Source: Hermatobates lingyangjiaoensis
Taxonomy: Eukaryota > Arthropoda > Insecta > Hemiptera > Hermatobatidae
Direction of reading: 5' to 3'
Length of the DNA: 64,000 nucleotides
Assembly (NCBI GenBank): GCA_026182355.1
Contig: JAPFBL010000068.1
Coordinates: forward strand, 1,939,001 to 2,003,000
In this document: piece after piece, positions 32,940 through 44,215 of the stretch
Layout of the letters: each line of letters starts with the position of its first letter
How positions within the stretch are numbered: the stretch's first letter is position 1
The notes under the pieces: generated by a model
Database searches by the model: none
Told to the model about the DNA's origin: nothing
The model's input: only the letters and a program-made list of their open reading frames with translations
Program-made: the position numbers and the translations under genes

Positions 32940-34900
32940 ATCTAATATAAATCGTTTTAACTGTATATGTATTTAGTTGTTAAATGTAACGCTTGGAGTC
33001 GTCAAAGTTTAAAGTAAAAAATCAATGGTTATAAGATGATTTATGTTAATTAAATTGTAATTGTTATTTAATATTGTTTTCTTAAAGTTATTAGCTTATT
33101 GAGATTAGATATGATTTGTACTTTATTAAATTGTGGTGAACTTAGAAATTGCAAATTTATAACTAAAACTTTCTAAAAGTTATGTTTTTCTAAATTTATT
33201 CTATACGGTTTTAGTAAAAATTAATTTTCGCATGAATTATAACTTTTTTTTTTAATAAGTTTGACCTAATAACTTCTATAGGTGTAAAACTTTATTAGAA
33301 TTATAACTGCGATAATCGTCTCTTTTTCATTTTATGATATTAATAACTGGATAAACCCACGGGAGTTAATAATCCTTATTTTACATTTTTACCTTGTAAT
33401 GGTCGTTTTATAGTGCTCTCTTTGAATGAGATATTAGGTTTTAAAGCGAGAGAATATTTAAAAATTGGGTTCAAATAGATTGCATTCACATAAAGAGGAT
33501 TATGTGAAAAGGTTTATCCAGGAAAGCAAAACCTACTAGTTAATAATAAAAAGGAAAGGATTTCGAAAGAGGTAATGTGATTAGGAATGTTCATTCCAAG
33601 TTATATGTTAGTCAAGGTAGATGAAGCCTCCGGGATATCTGCTTGTTATTGATAATGGTAGTCAGATGGTAATAAATTCCAAACCAAAAGGAAAGCATCG
33701 CGATGGTACACTAATACATACTGTCATTCACTACCCTTAAAGAAACTGTTTGAAACATAACTACTGCAACATCAGATGATGTGTTCGATTACAATATGAA
33801 TACGATTATTGTTTGACTCTCGATATCCACTCTTTGGGTCCTCTATTACAGTTTTATTTTCTAAACTTAGATTATATGTCAAATATATTAAATATTATGA
33901 ACATCAAATTTTTACACATAATTGAATAAAAATACAAACCGCAATAGTGCTTTAAAATTAAAGCGATGTAGAGGAGTTAGGGAGCTATGGCTTCTGGTAT
34001 GGAGATAGGGATATTCCCGCTGGTAAGTAGTTGGTAGATCCTTCAGGGCCTTAGCTTGCAAAAGACCTGTACACCACCCTCCTTAGGGAGGATCTAAATC
34101 TGTATCTCTCTCGTTGGTCTCTACCTCTGCGATACAGGCCCTAATTAAAAATCATTTTTCTAAATAAACTGCATTATCAGCTCCAGGACCATGGTATATA
34201 AAAACAGTTGTCTTGTAACACAAGAGGCCTAAATGCCTACAGGTGTTCTCTCACCTTAGCCTAACCTAACCCTTTATAGTTAATTGAAATGTATGAAAAC
34301 TAAATAAAGTTTTAATATACAGGATGTCTGAAAAACTTAAGCCCGAATTTTAGATTTTGAACTATATTGTGTTCAGCTAATTATGAATGAGCAGTCGTAA
34401 GCGTTCATTGATGGTTGAGCAGTTCCTAAGAGACAGAGTTGCTTAAATAACTCTAAATTTTTTCCTGAGAGACGGTGGGAACGTAACGTACATCAGTGTG
34501 GGAAGACGAGGGTGTATGTTTCGTATGCGCATACCGACATTATCAAGGGAATATAATTCTATAAAACATTTTAGACAAGGCCTATAACTAAGTAGATTTA
34601 TTGAAAAATATTTTGGGAACACATTTAGACCATTTAGCAAAACAATTATTCGGAAAAGAACAATGAAAATTCAACGTGCCTGCGAACTAAAGTGGCAAGT
34701 GTAGTAGAACATGTTTGGTAGGGCAGGAATGAACAGGCTGTGCGCATGACTAGAGCATAAGGGTGGAGTTGCGTACCTAAGAGTCCAGGAATGTATAGAA
34801 TAACTCTTTAAACAATTTCATCAAACCTTGCTTGTGGCTTCAACGTTTCGGTCGCTTGTTTATTGACATTTGAGATACGTCTCCAAGGCTACAATGACGT
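32940..34900. other. no gene seen; possible transposon tip near 34320
   Basis: AT-rich. At 34317-34340 ATACAGGATGTCTGAAAAAC resembles a Tc1/mariner-type terminal sequence, but no opposite end or transposase was found. The minus frame at 34443-34640 is unrecognised. 33960-34150 is GC-richer without a frame. Confidence 0.45.
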
Positions 34901-34909
34901 AAGTTTAGG

Positions 34910-35275
34910 AATTGAGTGGGAAGGGAAGATGGAGTGATAAGGGGAAAGTGATTCAGAGAGATAGAAGTTGAAGAAGTAGAGTGATAGTGGGAGAGAGTTA
35001 GAGATGAAGAGAATCGTGGAGATAGAGGTGGGAAGATAAAGGATTAGAGGAGGAGAGAGAAAGAGAGAGAGAGGACTAGAATAAGAAAGGAAAAAGAATG
35101 AAAGAGTGGGGGGATGAGGGAAAGGAGAAAGTGAGAGTGAGAAAAAGGAGAATAAGTAGAGACAGGTGGGGGCGAGAGAGAGGACGAGAAGAGAGTGATA
35201 TAAAAGGAGTGTTAATTAAAGGGAAAGTGTCAAGAAGGAATAAAAAGAGGTGACATGAGTCAGAGAGAGAGAAAG
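34910..35275. repeat. purine-rich tract, about 365 bp
   Basis: The plus strand is GA-dominated (GAGAGAGAAAGAGAGAGAGA near 35050). The minus-strand frame 35076-35354 is a composition artefact. Confidence 0.9.
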
Positions 35276-35279
35276 TACC

Positions 35280-37530
35280 ATCCCGATATTTAAACAAAAA
35301 GATAAAACTATCATTTTTACCAGGTAATGCTAGTACAGTAACTCTTCCCAACAATGAGAGAACTACTGTGGTATCATTTCATTTTCCGTCAGAATTGATT
35401 GACATCCGAATTGAGTTTAAAGAATGTAAACTAAAAAATGTCATTATTTAGTGCAGGGGTTGGAGGTTTCTGCAACACTTGCCAAAGTTCACACTCTAAA
35501 ATGCTTTTAACTTAACTCTGTTTTAAGGCAAAAATAAAATAAAGTTAAAAATAGTTTATTTTGATAGGAATTGAGCTATTTGAATTTCTAAATAGCTTCC
35601 TTAAGTGAAGTGTAAAGATTCTTTGATGTTATCTTATGATTTACCTATATACTAAGTGGATTGTTTCCAAACTGTGGATGGTGGTTAACTTCAACACTCC
35701 TTCGGCAAGTTTGCTGTTTATTGTAGATACTCGAGTAGTAGCGTTGCCATAGATTTATCACAGTTCAGCACACTGTGGCTCTCATCACAAGAGTACATTA
35801 TACACTGACGCAAGCATACTCTTCACTACTTACAGAAACATACACACCTGGGCTACGGTATCCCTAACTGACTGCATAGGTTTTTAGCCTTAGAGCCCAT
35901 CTGCTCCATTAACCTAGATCACTATGAGCCAATCACTAAGCGGAGTCACTCAATCAGGGGGCTGAAGTGCCGTGACAATGGTGATAACAGTTCAATGCTC
36001 CCATCATGTCGTCAAACTAAGCCAGGCAATTCAAGGTCATCGATTACACTTGAAAAGTAAGCATTATTGCATATATCTGGCAATGCATTCAAACTTGTTT
36101 CATGTATTCTTAATTTAAGTCTATCTTTTGTATTAGTAACAACATATTGTACGAAATATTTTTTTAATATAATTTTCAACTAGTGGTTCCTTAGAGAACT
36201 GTATTCTGGAAACCCCATCATAAATATTCTCGATCGACAGTTTGCATAATCAAAAAATATTATATTGAAGATGTATTTACAATTTTTATTGCTTTGCGAT
36301 GAGAGAGAGAGAGAGAGATATGAACGGACACACAAACACAAAAAAAGTTTTGCTTTTAAAACATACTTTTTAATAGACTATATTTAGTTCAAGTCATTGT
36401 TAAAAAAATATAATATTAATTGTGGACAGGTTGTTTGTTTAGAATACGTTTTAGTTATTTTTAAAAATTGACATGGTATGCGAAGGGAAGAGGAGTTGAG
36501 AAGAATCTGAAAGTTGACTATAAAGCTTTGCCTCCCTTGGTTCAGTCAAATTACCTTTGTTCCCCACTTTCAAGCCAAGCTTTCCGCATTTTAGAACTGG
36601 TATAGTGAAAACAGCCACACGTGTCTCCTTCATGTATTCACCTCAGTGAAATAAATTAATTTCCCAGTATCCTAGCTCATAGCAAACTCTCTTCATTGAA
36701 TTCAACTATTCTGCCATTCTGTTTTTATATATATGGAATACAAAAATATTGATGAAAAATTATCAGTAAATGTATTAGGATATTAAATATTTATTATTTA
36801 ATATTACAATTAATATTCCATTTAATTTATATTTCTTAATGTTATTTATTTTGATATTGTGAATGGTTATATATGTATTTGCAATTATTTATATTGAAAT
36901 ATCAATTATTTCAATTAGAAATTGATGTTGATTATTATCCTAAATTTTTAGAAGAAATTTATTGAAAATAAATTAATGTATTACCTCTGAAGTTTTAATA
37001 ATTTTTATTACTAAAATTCTAATTAAATGGAGGTTAACAAATCTGATAAGTGATTACAGAGGACGTTAATGTTTTCTGCTTAAGGTTTCTTTTGTATTTT
37101 CTAATAATTTAAAGTACTTGCACAAAACAGAAGATAGTAATCAAAGTAGCAAGCAAATCACTAATACTCATCTGTAATTTTAACTTCATCCCGTCTTCAG
37201 ATAACGTAAATTAATGCTGTTAATTTATTATTCAACTTGTAGTTCCATCCCATCATCATCTGGATGATAATTAAAAGTAATAATAATTAAATTGACTGTT
37301 TTTTTTCTTTGAAATACTCGTTTACGTGTTTTTCTTATATTTGTGTTGTATAATATTCCCTGAATTTTTATGTGGATGGAAATTTGCTAAAAAGGAAGTA
37401 TACAATTTTATACTTTGCAACGACATACGTAGGAATAAAAGGTTATGTATGAATTTACAGATATATACGTCGATCCAGTTAAGAAGGGATACTTCTTATC
37501 AATAACTATTTATCTGGTAATGTGGCATAT
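35280..37530. other. no gene seen
   Basis: A GC-richer patch at 35690-36015 has no open frame of interest. A (GA)n run lies at 36300-36319. The minus frame 36451-36633 shows no domain. Confidence 0.5.
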
Positions 37531-37534
37531 TACT

Positions 37535-37625
37535 AGAATGGGTGCCAAGTAACAAAATGAACCAAAGTTTGCTCCACTGGACAGTACTAATGATGAAAGA
37601 GTTAGAAACGACCTTTATTTCTTAA
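37535..37625 (+). repeat. dispersed repeat, copy 1 (pair with 40897-40985)
   Basis: Shares GGGTGCCAAGTAACAAAATG, AAC.AAAG, TGA.GAGTTA.AAA and CTTTAT words in order with 40897-40985. Confidence 0.6.
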
Positions 37626-37970
37626 TTTTTAAAAAAAAATAAACATAAAACATTGTTGGTAATATCTTCATCATTTACTGCTGTTAGCAGATCGCAAATG
37701 CTAATTTTACTAATTACTAAGGTTTAAATATTTACTCATTTTAGATGTCGTAAGTGAGAAAAATGTTTCGAATAAGGGTTGTAAATAATGAAGTTTGTTA
37801 TGGACTCTTCAAGATGTAATTAACGATACCACTTTTGTTTTAATCATGTCTGAGGTTAGCCTACTCGAATAAAATGCTCTCTAATGTTTTCGCCTGTAAT
37901 ATTCCGGTATGTAACAAATGTATGCATGTATCAAATTTTGATTGGTCTTAAAGAAAATGTAAGCAGGCTA

Positions 37971-38358
<388 letters not shown>

Positions 38359-38363
<5 letters not shown>

Positions 38364-38557
38364 GATGTCACATAAACACGTGAAACAACAATCAATGATC
38401 AAACCACAATAAGAAATGGGAAAACAAGACTAAGATCTTTCAACCGTAACAAGCGGTCTTCGTCAGAGTCAAAAACCCAACTCAGTTACGGTTTACCGCT
38501 TGTTACGGTTGAAAGATCTTAGTCTTGTTTTCCCATTTCTTATTGTGGTTTGATCAT
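38359..38557. mobile_element. foldback family F1
   Basis: The left arm (38359-38482) is complete from tip to centre. The right arm (about 38497-38557) runs from CCGCTTGTTACGGTTGAAAG to TTGATCATA. The centre is damaged around 38483-38497 (CAGTTACGGTTTACCGC). TA arrays lie on both sides. Confidence 0.93.
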
Positions 38558-38574
38558 ATATATATATATATATC

Positions 38575-38700
38575 AAACCAATTAAAAAGTTGATAGCACA
38601 CAGATAGACACAGGAATAACTCACTTCTATATTTCGACCATCGACGTCTTCAGGAGGCGAAGAGTCCCGCAGGAAGGCAGAGCAGCGACTATATGTATAT
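38575..38700 (-). repeat. single arm of foldback family F3
   Basis: Contains ACACAGATAGACACAGGAAT, AACTCACTTCTATATTTCGA and CTTCAGGAGGCGAAGAGTCC. On the minus strand the core is CTGAAGA, C, GTCGATGGTC, GAAATATAG. Confidence 0.85.
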
Positions 38701-39069
38701 CAGACGTTATGTCTGATTTCACTTTACTTAACTTGGATGATGTTTCTCCAAAATTCGAAACCTTTTCTTCAATTCAAAGTTGCTCTAATCAAAGTATACC
38801 ATACTTTTTGAAATTAGTATTTGACATGTTTCGGTGTTTCATACAACTTCAGAATTTTACTATACTTAACAACACTAAATAAAAAAAAACAAAGTTACAT
38901 TACACTAATTGAGTTTTATTTTTTTTTTTTTTTTGATATATTGTTGTATGTGTGTTGTATGTTATATGTTTTTGATATAGTTAATGTGCAACAGCATTTG
39001 TTGTATTTGTTTTCTTATTTTACCTAATGATTATAGGTTTTACTTATTTAATGAACAGCGACACATTTA

Positions 39070-39495
39070 TTGAATACCGTAATGAACAACGAGGGTAATT
39101 TTCATGTTATGATTACTTGCCATTGTCTAATGGCTAGTGTACTTGATGCTTCCAGAGGAGATCCAGAATTCGTATGTTTTTCGATCCCCTCTAATCCATG
39201 TCAACGAGATCTTTCCAGTACTGGAATGCGTTCAATACTGTTTTATTCGTTGTTAGTCCTCGAAGAAGCAATTTCATGCAAATATTTCTGTCGTCCTACG
39301 GTGTCATTTTTATTTCCCCCAGATGATCTAGGAGTTTGGGTGATTGACGTTTGTACGGCAGTTCCCATATTTGTGTATACGTCATCCCTTGACGTATATA
39401 CATCATTACATATTATGTATGAACGTAATCGATTTTATGACTTGATTTATTTTAATTGGACTATTTCCATTTTATCGATTATAGCGAAAATGTAG
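39070..39495 (+). CDS. hypothetical 141-codon frame, unrecognised
   Basis: ATG at 39070 opens a frame to TAG at 39493. The product is Cys- and Ser-rich with mixed hydrophobic stretches and no motif I know. Composition is less AT-biased than the surroundings. It ends just before the mariner insertion, so the frame may once have continued. There is no splice or promoter evidence. Confidence 0.2.
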   Translation: MNTVMNNEGNFHVMITCHCLMASVLDASRGDPEFVCFSIPSNPCQRDLSSTGMRSILFYSLLVLEEAISCKYFCRPTVSFLFPPDDLGVWVIDVCTAVPIFVYTSSLDVYTSLHIMYERNRFYDLIYFNWTISILSIIAKM

Positions 39496-39560
39496 ATATA
39501 CGAGGTGTGTAAATAAAGTAGTGAGACTGATTTTTTTTTAAATTTTCTATTCAAATATAA

Positions 39561-39965
39561 TTACAATGTGATATTGTCACCTTCAAAATAGTTCCCTTCG
39601 GAAGCCACACAGCGCTGGAGACGGTCCTTCCAATCATTGTAGCATTGCTGGAACTCGGATTCTGGAATGGCCTTCAGCTGGTCGGTTACAGCAGTTTGTA
39701 TGTTTTGTAGTGTCCCGAAATGAGTTCCCTTGAGGTGATTTTTCAATCTCGGGAAGAGGAAAAAGTCACAAGGACTCAAGTCTGGTGAATAAGGAGGCTG
39801 AGGAGCAACAGGAATGTTTTTACTGGCCAAAAACTCGTTTATTGAGATAGCAGTGTGACAGGGCGCGTTGTCGTGATGCAACACCCACTTGTCTTTGATG
39901 TTTGGCCGCACACGAAGGACTCTTTTTCGAAGTCTTTCAAGGACCTCACGTTTAGCGTCGATCTG
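39561..39965 (-). pseudogene. mariner transposase, C-terminal catalytic part
   Basis: In another minus-strand frame (open 39561-40211, meaningful from about 39965): EVLERLRKRV, then WVLHHDNAPCH with the second catalytic D, then PPYSPDLSPCDFFLFPRLK with the third. Exactly 34 residues lie between the two aspartates, the D,D34D spacing of mariner. It ends with WKDRLQRCVASEGNYFEGD. The segment carrying the first catalytic D is deleted, so the protein cannot be active. Confidence 0.95.
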
Positions 39966-40230
39966 AACGCACAAGGTTCCGTACTCTGTTGACATTTTCA
40001 TCGGTGTTTGCACTTGAAGGCCTTCCGCTTCGTGGTTCATCTTCAATCGACTCTCTTCCTTCTGAAAATTCCTTAAACCACCGAAAAACCTGTGCCCTTG
40101 ATAAAACACGTTCTCCATAGGCCTCCTGAAGTTTTTCAAAAGTTTCGGTTGCATTATGTCCAAGTCTGAAGCAAAATTTGATTGCACACCGCTGCTCAAC
40201 TTTGAGGTCACTCATTTTTAAAACGCTCAA
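39952..40230 (-). pseudogene. mariner transposase, N-terminal DNA-binding part
   Basis: The minus-strand frame of 92 codons has a likely family-type start at the second Met (MSDLKVEQRCAIKFCF). It contains the helix-turn-helix region with LSRAQVFRWFKEF and the linker EDEPRSGRPSS, both typical of mariner transposases, then NRVRNLVRSDRR where the frame stops. It overlaps the C-terminal frame slightly at the deletion junction near 39958-39964. Confidence 0.93.
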
Positions 40231-40410
40231 GAAAAAACCATTTCACGAAAACCAATGCTACGGACAAACAAATGACTGTGGCGAGTTCAGATTCATACTG
40301 GAGGCGCATCACACGTGCACCTGACGCTACTCAAGGCCACGCGTCTCCAGCGTTGCCAGATCGAAAGCGACGTTGCCAGTCTCACTACTTTATTTACACA
40401 CCTCGTACAT

Positions 40411-40685
40411 TCGCACCAAGTACCAAGCACCAAGTACAGTCTTAATATAACTATTGCATATTAAGGATTCCATGAATTCTTAATTAAAAATATTACACTA
40501 AAAAGAACAACTTTTAAGCTGCACCAGAATGTTTTGCAGATGGTGCTACAATAATTTATTGTAGCACCATCTGCAAAACATTCTGGTGCAGCTTAAAAGT
40601 TGTTCTTTTTAGTGCAATATTTTTACTTAAGAATTCATGGAATCCTTACTATGCAATAGTTATATTAAGACTGTATTTGGTGCGA
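40411..40685. repeat. 275-bp near-perfect palindrome
   Basis: The sequence is symmetrical about 40555, where CTACAATAA-T-TTATTGTAG forms the apex. Arms of about 130 bp match through GCACCAGAATGTTTTGCAGA, AGTTGTTCTTTTTAGTG, AATTCATGGAATCC and ACTGTA.TTGGTGCGA. The left arm has an extra 14-bp duplication (CCAAGTACCAAG). There is no ribozyme-like core and no TA array, so it differs from the F1-F9 foldbacks. Its left end is 5 bp from the mariner. Confidence 0.95.
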
Positions 40686-40736
40686 AACTTTCACTGAAAA
40701 ATTTAATTATTAGTAATTTAGTAATTTTTCTCTAGA

Positions 40737-40895
40737 ACAGCTGGTTAAGATTAGAGGACGCGAGACCCTCAGTTCCTAGTCTGTACGATATCAGGTATTA
40801 TTAAACATAATTATTCCGTATAAACTTGTGTAAGATGAAATTTAAGAATCCCAATGTAAAAGCAAGCATTTGGTATTGTAGCTCCCCTGTGACTA
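40737..40895 (+). repeat. SINE A, 5'-truncated and diverged
   Basis: Aligns with the body of the 46369 element: AGTCTGTACGATATCAGGTA, TTATTAAA, AACTTGTGTAAGATGAAAT, GAATCCCAATGTAAAAGCAA and CTCCCCTGTG. Confidence 0.8.
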
Positions 40896-40896
40896 A

Positions 40897-40985
40897 CAGA
40901 GGTGGGCAAGTAACAAATGAACCATCCCTTTTTCCCATAAAACAAAAGCATTCATGTTGAGGAGTTAAAAAACACTTTATAAAGT
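40897..40985 (+). repeat. dispersed repeat, copy 2 (pair with 37535-37625)
   Basis: GGTGGGCAAGTAACAAATGA and following words are collinear with the copy 3.4 kb upstream. Confidence 0.6.
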
Positions 40986-41719
40986 ATCATATATTCAGGA
41001 ATAAATAAAAACAATACTTTGTTTCGTAATTGTTTGTAATAATACATTGAAAAAAGATGAATTTCTTATAGTAGGATGTTTATCAATTTATATAAAATTA
41101 AATTGCATTTGTAATTATATACGTATTAAGTAATCAAACATTAATATATTGAATTAATTATTAACTTAGCTATTGATTTCTCATTGGTTTGATTTTCCTT
41201 CCTTTGATAGTTGTTTGATGAGAGTAAAATAAGAGTAGCATAGCCTGGTACCTTATCGATTTTTCACTCCCTCTGAAAGGCCTGAATATCTACTTTCTCT
41301 TCCTTATCAACTTACTAGAGAAGTTCTAGCTAGAATATCCTTCAACGCGTCGAATTTAATATTTTAAAACAGTAGTAATCTAAACAATTATAAAATATCT
41401 TTATTGTAAATTCTTTTAGAATTCTCACGTTTTTTGAAAAGGAATGATCAAGTCATTTTTAAAATAAATTACGGTTGATAACATACACATTTGTTTATCA
41501 ATAGTAGTATTTTTTATTAAGGAATATTTTAAGTAATGATAAATTCTATTTACAAATTTTAGTTTCCTTTTCTTTTTTAACACGGATGTGAATAATGGTG
41601 ATGTTGTATATAAGATGGGTGTGGTATTATTATTCTTCACACTGTACTTCTGAGTTATGCAACGGTTTTTTTTGCATAAAACCACGTAGAAGAAGAACAT
41701 TGATTCAAATATTTTTATG

Positions 41720-42014
41720 ACTCAGTGTTTTCATTATCTGTCTCTTTTATTTACATTCACTCACTCTTTTTTACTACTCCGTCTTTATGATACTCTTTCT
41801 ATCCTCTCCCTCTTATTCTCTGACGGAATCCCTCTTCCTCGCTCCTCTCTTCCACTCTTTGTCTCTCTTATTCACTTTTATCCTTGTTTCCTCTCTTTTT
41901 TTCTACCACTGGCCTCACTTTTATCTCTCTTTAACTCCTCTCTATTCGCATCCTCTTTCGTATCTCCCAGTTCTCTCCACATCCACTATCTCCCATTAAC
42001 AATTTCCTCACTCA

Positions 42015-42051
<37 letters not shown>

Positions 42052-42285
42052 TATTTCATCCCTATCTCATGCTTATCTTCTTCACTGTCCCTTCCTCTCG
42101 TCTGCTTGTTCCTTATATATCCCTCCCTTTCGCCTCTCCCTCCCCCCTCTCTTCTTCCACGCCCTCTCCACCAGTACAATGATCACAAACACACTCTCTC
42201 TCCCCACTAATTCTCTCACGCCTTCTCCCTCTCTTTTCCCATTCACTCTCCTTATCTGTCGTCAGTCATCAGCCACAGTTTCTCC
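41720..42285. repeat. pyrimidine-rich tract with (TC)n core, about 565 bp
   Basis: The plus strand is CT-dominated throughout with a pure TC run at 42017-42047. The 190-codon frame (41717-42289) is Ser/Leu/Pro/Phe-rich with no domain. It stays open because a C/T-only strand rarely forms stop codons. I do not regard it as a gene. Confidence 0.92.
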
Positions 42286-42311
42286 CTAATAATAATAATA
42301 ATAATAATAAT
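42286..42311. repeat. (AAT)n microsatellite
   Basis: Eight to nine TAA units directly after the pyrimidine tract. Confidence 0.95.
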
Positions 42312-43445
42312 GTTCTTAGTGGTTCAATTAAACCCCAATAAGTTGGGCACCTTTTTAAATATATCGTCTCTTCCTCTCCATATTCATTTTCTCTCATCGT
42401 ATAGAATTTAAGCACTATTCTCTAATGTAGATTTTTAGGTCGTTCATTTAATTTTCGTAAAATCCGTTAACAATATCTGAAATTAAGTATGTCATTTATT
42501 TTTTTAATCGTAGAAATTGTTTCATCCACTTTTAATTCTGTCTAACGATTTGATGGGAAAAGCAAGAGACTCTTCTTTCAGCTGGGGAAAACATTTAAAA
42601 ATAAGTATCAACAAATTATGGTGAGCTTTTTAATAATATTTGTATATATCAATGTCTAAATCACAGTAAAAAAATTCTGAAATTCTGTAGATTAGATATT
42701 AGTTTTCATTGCATGTAATCATTGTAGAACAGAAGAAAAACACGTAGGAGAAACTGTTCACTTCAGATATGTATATCATATATCAAATATATATATGTAT
42801 ATTTAAGTTTTCAACCGTCTCTGAACTGGTACTTCTGACTGAAAATTAGGGAATATAAATCTGTTGGTTCATTTATTTATGTGTCTTAGTTATTGAATTG
42901 AATATTATATGTGTGTATAATATTGGTTTCATCATAAACGCATGAAACACCATCAGTATATGAGCACTGAGATGAAATTGTAAACTGGGACTTAGTTATT
43001 TCAATGGTGTAGGTTAGAAAATTATTAAATGTTGTATATATTGTGCGGGCTTGGTTATGTACTAAATCTCATCGAAATGAGATCTCAACCATTTTTGACG
43101 ACCAAAGTGCTTTCCCCTGTTACGAGTAGTTTGTTTGAACAAGTCTACATGTGTGGGATACTGTTTTGTCTGCTCATTGAAGTGACGATTAACAAGTGGC
43201 TGTGAAGAAAGCCTTATCGACTTTGGAGGGAGTTACTGGCGCGGGAATGCTTTATCCCAGCCCCAGCCTTATCAATTCTATAAACAACCTTCCAACATCT
43301 TTTAAACATAGATAATGACCCTGTCATGTAAATTAACGCCTAATATTTGACTAATATTGTTAAATGAATAGCATATAGGCTGCAATTGCAAATTTGATTT
43401 TGTTCTTAGTGTAATTAATTTTTAGGAAGGCGTAGTCCAGCAGGT
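42312..43445. other. no gene seen; possible decayed F1 arm near 42925-42990
   Basis: TTTCATCATAAACGCATGAAAC at about 42927 recalls the F1 tip but the rest does not align well. Otherwise AT-rich, with a GC-richer patch near 43190-43265. Confidence 0.45.
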
Positions 43446-43449
43446 TCCT

Positions 43450-43630
43450 AGGAGCGAGCTTGTGCGTGTGCGTGTGTGCGTCTGAGTTACAATATGGCGG
43501 CGGAGGTGCCAGGCGGGCGACTGTGTTGGTGTGTGCGCGTGCAAGTGTGTGTGCTGGCGGGCGGCCGCGTGAGAGTACGCGGAGCTCTGACGTCACCGTG
43601 TACTAGAGTACTCAGATATCCAATGGCTAT
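43450..43630. promoter_or_regulatory. CpG-rich islet with YY1-, CRE- and CCAAT-type motifs
   Basis: About 18 CpGs fall in 150 bp in an otherwise CpG-poor window. ATGGCGGC at 43494-43501 fits the YY1 core. TGACGTCA at 43588-43595 is the full palindromic cAMP response element. CCAAT lies at 43620-43624. These are features of animal promoters. Direction is unclear: the YY1-type site reads plus, while CCAAT then CRE then GC-rich DNA would suit minus-strand transcription. An 80-codon frame starts at the ATG in the YY1 motif (AAVPGG-like start, really MAAEVPGG) and soon runs into AT-rich DNA, so it could be a first exon but has no clear splice donor. Confidence 0.5.
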
Positions 43631-43777
43631 ATTACTTCCTCCAAACACCTTCCCAACACCAAACATTAACCAAACCAAATATAAAAATATGTCAGCGTTT
43701 TTATATTTCTTTAATTAATTTTAATTATTAATCAATTTTTTTATATTGCTAGAGGGGAATTCTGTATTACAAGGAGG

Positions 43778-44215
43778 TTGCAGGGGGAGGGGTTGTGGGA
43801 CATGCGCACGATACTTGAGTTGGCTGACATTACTCCGACTGTGTATGATTCAAATAGGACTGCAATGATTACCCAAGCAGCGAAGAACATGTCCAATAGG
43901 ACTCTTGAGGTCGTTCAACTTGTCCTTATCCTCAATCAATATCCATCGACTTTTCTAATCATCGCCAAGCTGGCACACTGTCTATCGCTCTGCTCAGGCT
44001 TATCGCTCATGTCATGCCCCAATCTTGAAACTTCTCCCTCTCAACCAGACGACATACTGCTGACAAACTGTCTTTCACTCCCCGTTGCATTACGTGCAAA
44101 CAGTAACAGTGCAAAGGGTTCTTTAATAGGCACCCTGACTGCCAGCCTAGAGTACCTAAAAACAAAGTATAATTTTAAATACACATTTTCTCTATTACAA
44201 CAAAAACAAGACTAA
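43778..44215 (+). CDS. hypothetical 145-codon frame near the CpG islet
   Basis: ATG at 43778 to TAA at 44213, GC content above the flanks. The middle is hydrophobic (LVLILNQYPSTFLIIAKLAH) and Ser/Leu-rich, followed by PSQPDDILLTNCLSLPVAL. No domain is recognised. It lies 150 bp from the islet, which is the only reason to keep it. No polyadenylation signal was found close to the stop. Confidence 0.22.
   Translation: MQGEGLWDMRTILELADITPTVYDSNRTAMITQAAKNMSNRTLEVVQLVLILNQYPSTFLIIAKLAHCLSLCSGLSLMSCPNLETSPSQPDDILLTNCLSLPVALRANSNSAKGSLIGTLTASLEYLKTKYNFKYTFSLLQQKQD

Larger units (their letters stand above)
39501..40405 (-). mobile_element. internally deleted mariner element with intact ends
   Basis: Perfect 29-bp terminal inverted repeats (39501-39529 and 40377-40405) begin CGAGGTGTGTAAATAAAGTA. 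A TA target duplication flanks the element (39499-39500, 40406-40407). At 905 bp it is about 370-400 bp shorter than usual mariners of near 1.3 kb. The transposase reads on the minus strand but lacks the middle, including the first catalytic aspartate. With both ends perfect it could still be moved by an active relative. Confidence 0.97.

Noticed and set aside
34200..34270. Telomere-like CCTAACCTAACC
   Set aside because: Only about two and a half units of the arthropod TTAGG type. Another short run at 9489-9498 shows it occurs by chance in AT-rich DNA.
34317..34650. Possible Tc1/mariner element starting ATACAGGATGTCTGAAAAAC
   Set aside because: No matching inverted end and no transposase motif in any frame nearby.
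41717..42289. 190-codon open frame, Ser/Leu/Pro/Phe-rich
   Set aside because: It lies wholly in a pyrimidine-rich tract where stop codons rarely form. There is no domain, and the overlapping frame (41787-41999) is equally open.
43487..43678. Minus-strand frame over the CpG islet with Thr/His/Arg runs
   Set aside because: It is the complement of GT-rich simple sequence and has no domain; the islet itself is reported instead as regulatory.
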